Shown here piece after piece: positions 59,758 through 64,000 of a DNA stretch of 64,000 bases; the stretch's first letter is position 1; each line of letters opens with the position of its first letter. Where the stretch lies: the NCBI RefSeq assembly GCF_036417845.1, contig NW_027118693.1, forward strand, positions 4,040,001-4,104,000, given 5' to 3'. Position numbers and translations under genes: made by a program. The DNA comes from Apteryx mantelli. Taxonomy: Eukaryota; Chordata; Aves; Apterygiformes; Apterygidae. The notes beneath the pieces are model-generated. The model was not told where the DNA came from. It did not search any database and was given only the letters and a program-made list of their open reading frames with translations.

Positions 59758-60362
59758 CCTTCTTTACTCCCTCCCATCAGATGCTTATAAACCTTGATAA
59801 GAGCCTTTTCTGAGCCTTTTCTTCTCCAGGCTAAACAGTTCCAGGTCTCACAGACTTTCCATGTATGAGATGCTCCAGAACCTTAATCATCTTTGTGGCC
59901 CTTTGCTGGACTTGCTCCAATATGTCCACGTGTCTCCTGTACTGGGGAGCCCTGAACTAGACACACCAGTCCAGAAGTGGTCTCACCAGTGCTGAGTAGA
60001 GGGGGAGGATCACCTCCCTCGACCTGCTGCCAACGTTCTTCCTAAGGTAGCCCAGGATACCATTGGCTTTTGCTGCAAGGGCACATTGCTGGCTCACGGT
60101 CAACTTGGTGTTCACCAGGACCCCCAGGTCCTTCTCTGCAGAGCTGCTCTCCAGCTGGGGAGCACCCAGCCTGTACTGGTGCATGGGGTCATTCTTCCCT
60201 AGGTGAAGGACTTGGCATTTTCCTTTCCTGAACTCCATGAGGTTCCTCTCTGCCCTTTTCTCCAGCCTGTCAAGATCACTGAATGGCAGGGCAGCCATCT
60301 GGTGTATCAGCCACTCCTCCCAGTGCTGTATCATCAGCAAACTTGCTGAGGGTGCACTCCTG
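59758..60362 (-). mobile_element. CR1 LINE fragment, second copy abutting the first
   Basis: Restarts the same stretch of ORF2 in the same direction: [40 protein letters not shown] and [15 protein letters not shown], plus an older interrupted portion at 59760-59950. The junction at 59757 lies directly where the younger copy begins, consistent with nested insertion or tandem truncation. Confidence 0.9.
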
Positions 60363-63300
60363 AAGCCAAGGGCATGGGACAGAGCTTTGTAAGCTCCTGA
60401 TACGGTTATCCTCCTCCGGGAAATGGTCTTCTGGTTGGGCAGCAAAGTCTTGTTAGAATGCCAGTGTCTCTGTAGTTTCCTTCTCCCAAGGGGGACCAGG
60501 GAGATGCCATGACTTTCTCTGGGTCAAGCCCCAGCCCCTGCTGCAGAGACACATGGCCTGGAAGACCTTAGAGCCAGCCTCTGGGTACACAGAGCAGCAG
60601 GAAGTCAAGCTTCCAGCTTCTGGTTGAAAGACAGTTCATGCTCAAAGCTAACAGGCCTTTTTCCAGGAACCATTTGAAGCACAAGGACAGCAGTTGCCTC
60701 AGTGATGAAGGCTTCACACTTGCTCTACAGGCAGTGAACAAAATGAAGAAAACCCTAGCTGATCAGTTCAGTACTGAGCTCCACCTCTTGGTCACTTCCT
60801 TGGGTGTCACGGGCCCTCCTCCCGCTCCTCACCCACTTCTGTCTACCAAAAGCTCTCCCAAGCCTCCTCCACTCTTTCTGTCTCCCCATCACGTTCCCCA
60901 GAGCCCTTTGGACCCCTTGTCCCCCCTGGTTTGGCCCCATGGGGGAGGAGGGGTCCCAGCATCACTTGTGTGCACCCCTGTGCACCCAGAGCTGTTAGCT
61001 GCGGTGGCTGGTGCTTCCCACCACCCAGCAGCACCAGCCCTGACCCCAGGGGATGGCTGTGGTGGTGCCAAATGCTCCCACAACTGGGGTCACATCTGGA
61101 GCATTGCTCCAGGTGTGGTTGGAGACTGGCCCAGCAGAGACCGTCACCAGGAACAGCTGCTCTCTCTTCAACCTTACAGTTACAGAAGGATGCTGAGTGT
61201 GGATAAAATGCCACCCTGACTGGTGTACATGACCACACTCACTAGAGACAGGTGGATATATTTCATAAGGACAATTACTCATAGCACACATTCTTCAGAA
61301 TTCCTTCACGCAAACCCTTTGCAAGCAAAGTGCTGTGGTCAAAATGGATCCCAAGATGCAGGAAGACTGGCCAAATGTCTCTGTGCATCAACCCTACACG
61401 AGGTGATACATCAGCTGGAAACACGACATGGGGACATGTTTCCTGAAAGACTGGTGAGGAAATTGAGGGGACACTGGGCTACTCCAGCCACTCCTCTGCA
61501 CCCCCTGGATGTATTGGAAAATGAAGAAATGGGTTGAAACAAGAAGAGATCTGGAGCCCAGCTTAGACAGAGACAGGGTCCAATAGTCCCCTGTGAACAC
61601 TGGAGTTCAGTAACAAGCCTATGGACAGAGGCTTGTGCTCTGCTGGGGCTGTCCACACTGAGCACAGAGAAGGTGGACTAAGAGCCTGCCTATACTCAGG
61701 GAAAGGGAAAGCCTTGCTCAGTGCCACCACGGATGAGATTGCTCTCACTGAACTTAGGTGAACAATTCAGAGGTCAGAAGAGAGGTGCCTAGTCCTAACT
61801 TAGATGCATTAAGATGGTAAGAGAGGTCTACATTATGTTGGCAGTTATAATTCTGAACTCTCAGGTTCACACTTCCTTTTGGAGGGGTAGAAGATAGTCA
61901 GGTGGCCCTTAGGAACCAATGTCTCACCCCTGAAGAGCTCCCAGAGGTCTGCAATGAAGATGCCTACATGTCAGTCTGTCACTCCAGCCTCCCTCTGCCC
62001 TTAGAGAGGAGGAATCTGTTCCTCTCCTCCCCTTTAGAAATCCATTTTGTGAAAAGTTGAATCATGTCCTAAACTCCACTGACTAACCTAAGGCAACCTA
62101 AGGTGTCTACCTCTTGAACATTTAAAATCTATCCTTTCGATGTCCAACATTAGAAAGACAAGGCAGGGAGTGTGACAGTAGCTCCACAGAAGCTGCTTTC
62201 ACAGATTACATTTCTTGATAGCACTTTTAAAGATTTGGTGTTTCTCTCTCTTAGGCTGCCTCACAAAATGGATCTACAGTTCTGCAGGGATTAGGTCACC
62301 TGGGTACCAGCTATCATTTTAATTAATGTCCTGTCACCCTCTCAGACCGACTCTGCTGAGGAGCATCTCAGGAAAGCACAGGGGACCGTGATTCTTCAGG
62401 GAATGCCAAAGGACTTTGGGTGGTTTTACTTGAAAGGAAAAAAAAAATCAGAGCTTACTTCTGTCTGGCAGCACAGTGCATCAGAACAAACGGCATTAGC
62501 AGCTGACTCAAAGAGGCTCTGCAAGAACCTTGAAATGAGACATGCCAGATTGTTCTCTCAAGGTTGCGGGAGGAGAGGGAAGGAGATGATGGTCTGCAGA
62601 AATTCTGCTGGCCTTCTATTTCCCCTTGATAGTGTTTCCTGCACATAGATTAATGTAAGTAACTGCTTTGCTGCATTTCACCTCATTTTTCTTTGATTCT
62701 TATTGTTGTTGTTGTTGAGTTCCTAGACTGCCTGCCTGCCTGCCTGCCTGTGATTGTCCCCCTTTGCCTGTGATATTTCTCAGGCAATGAGACCTTGCTG
62801 ATCAGTCTGCGTCTATGTGCCTGGGTCTCTGCCCCTTCTTCTGCTTTAGCTTGTTGGCCAGGTCCAGCTAAGCAGCACAGAGTAGTCCTGTTCTCTCTTT
62901 TGGGCTTATACAAGTTCTGTGAGCAAAAGCGGCAGGATGGAAAGGAGGTGGTCTACATAGGGGTAGATTGTCCTGAGAGGACTGCATAGAGAATTCAACA
63001 TCTTCAAGAGCTCGGGTAATGAATTCAGGACCGACTCCACATCAAACCAAGCTTCGTTTTTTCCAGTGTTCACAGAAAAAAAAAAAAAGTCTTTTGGGTT
63101 TCTGTTTGTTATTTATTTGTTTTACAAGATAGGGCGCTTATTTTTTTTTATGCCCAACTGATGAAATCCCCTACTTATCTTTTTATCTCCTAGGATTTTC
63201 TTTTTTTTCTTTCTCTCTCCTTTGTATTACTTGTATTACTTTTTTATTTTTCCTTCTGATGGCCAGCATGTTTTATCAAAACCATTTCTCAGCAAGAAAG

Positions 63301-63945
63301 ATTGCTGCAACTGAAGAAAAATCTGGTTACAAAGATTTCTGCTCTATAGGGAATAGTTCAAGCTTGGACGGAAAGACCACAGTTTGAATCATAGAATATA
63401 TGTCTTCCCTCTTTTTGGCTTTGTCCCTCCTATTACCTTTATTTCCCAGTGGCCTCCTCCTTTATCACCATCCTCTTTCTGCTTTCTCTCCATTCCTTAC
63501 CTAAACAAAAAGTTAATGTCGCTTTAAAGAGATGTTTTTATCTTTCTCCAGGATGGATTTTCTCTCATCCTAAAATACAGATTTAAGATAGACTAGAGAA
63601 AGAATGACTGAGAAATGTCTATTTTTTTCTCCATTGGCTATAAAAGGACACTTGAGTAAGGAGCTCAAATGCAAAAACTTACATGTTGTTAATAATGAAT
63701 TCCTACTCTAACGTAGAAACTAAGTTTGTTGTTACTGTTTGAAATGGTGTCTCCTTACTATATGGTGTTTCTCCATGCCTCTCCTATCTTCTCTGTTTTC
63801 CTTACAGACTTTTTGTGAGTGTCCCCATGTATCTCTTCTATTATACTTCTACATTTCTCTACCTGTCTCCACTTCCTCTAACCTTCTGAGGAATCGTTTC
63901 CTCCACTCACCATCTTCTCTTACGCACCGCAGCTCAGTTGCAGAT
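60363..63945. other. No gene recognised
   Basis: GC-moderate to about 61600, then AT-rich. Simple repeats (GTTGTTGTTGTTG and CTGCCTGCCTGCCTGCCTG) lie at about 62704-62751, and T-rich runs lie around 63055-63250. The right end should hold the leader of the receptor that begins at 63946. Confidence 0.4.
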
Positions 63946-64000
63946 ATGTTGAACCATACGACTGTCACAGAGTTCCTTCTCTTGGGCTTCCCCTCCCTCC
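63946..64000 (+). CDS. Olfactory receptor, 5' end only (continues beyond the window)
   Basis: The last 55 bases encode MLNHTTVTEFLLLGFPSL: a glycosylation site (NHT at residue 3) followed by the TEFLLLGFPSL block that opens many class II odorant receptors. The ATG follows AG-ending acceptor-like sequences (CACCGCAG at about 63931 and TTGCAG at about 63943), as at the other receptors here. Whether the full gene is intact cannot be judged. Confidence 0.8.
   Translation, partial: MLNHTTVTEFLLLGFPSL

Noticed and set aside
61223-61537. 104-codon + strand frame
   Set aside because: No domain, no supporting context; treated as chance.

Overview
This window looks like nuclear DNA from a bird. The reasons are several fragments of CR1 LINEs (one ending in the tandem ATTCTGTG-type 3' tail), an intact olfactory receptor (OR) of the family-14-like type that is strongly expanded in birds, an old gammaretrovirus-like endogenous retrovirus, and GC-rich CpG islands embedded in AT-richer DNA. 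Crocodilians and turtles share CR1, so 'bird' is an inference from the combination. The species cannot be named from the sequence.

Layout, left to right. 1-8.8 kb: LTR-like debris, a decayed OR pseudogene (1.6-2.5 kb), and a full-length OR gene (4122-5075, +) that has lost two otherwise conserved receptor residues. 8.8-20.9 kb: a gene-poor stretch with two strong CpG islands (about 8.88-9.74 and 15.56-16.29 kb), a roughly 36-bp minisatellite at 12.45 kb and an old CR1 fragment. No gene was recognised at either island. 20.96-32.81 kb: an uninterrupted tandem array of a 65-bp, GT-rich satellite, about 180 copies, with divergent copies at both edges and kilobase-scale internal duplications. 32.82-37.92 kb: a broken class-I (gammaretrovirus-like) provirus that abuts the array. 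On its far side lies about 105 bp of the same satellite in inverted orientation, then a probable minus-strand solo LTR (38.03-38.60 kb).

39-47 kb: two minus-strand OR loci, one recently broken by frameshifts (39116-40071) and one intact family-14-like gene (45778-46713). 47-56 kb: non-coding flank with an LTR-like element that shares about 235 bp with a copy at 42.2 kb. 56-60.4 kb: a cluster of CR1 fragments in both orientations, with a hidden OR pseudogene fragment at 57.1-57.3 kb. 60.4-63.9 kb: no recognised gene. The last 55 bases are the start of another OR gene (+) that runs off the window.

The coding content is therefore an OR cluster: two complete reading frames, one partial gene, and three pseudogenes or fragments. 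Each OR is a single-exon, seven-transmembrane receptor expected in olfactory sensory neurons. The least explained feature is the 65-bp satellite. Each monomer carries two 4-2-4 dyads (GTGA-TG-TCAC and CCAG-TG-CTGG) about 32-33 bp apart, so a dyad recurs about every three helical turns for nearly 12 kb.
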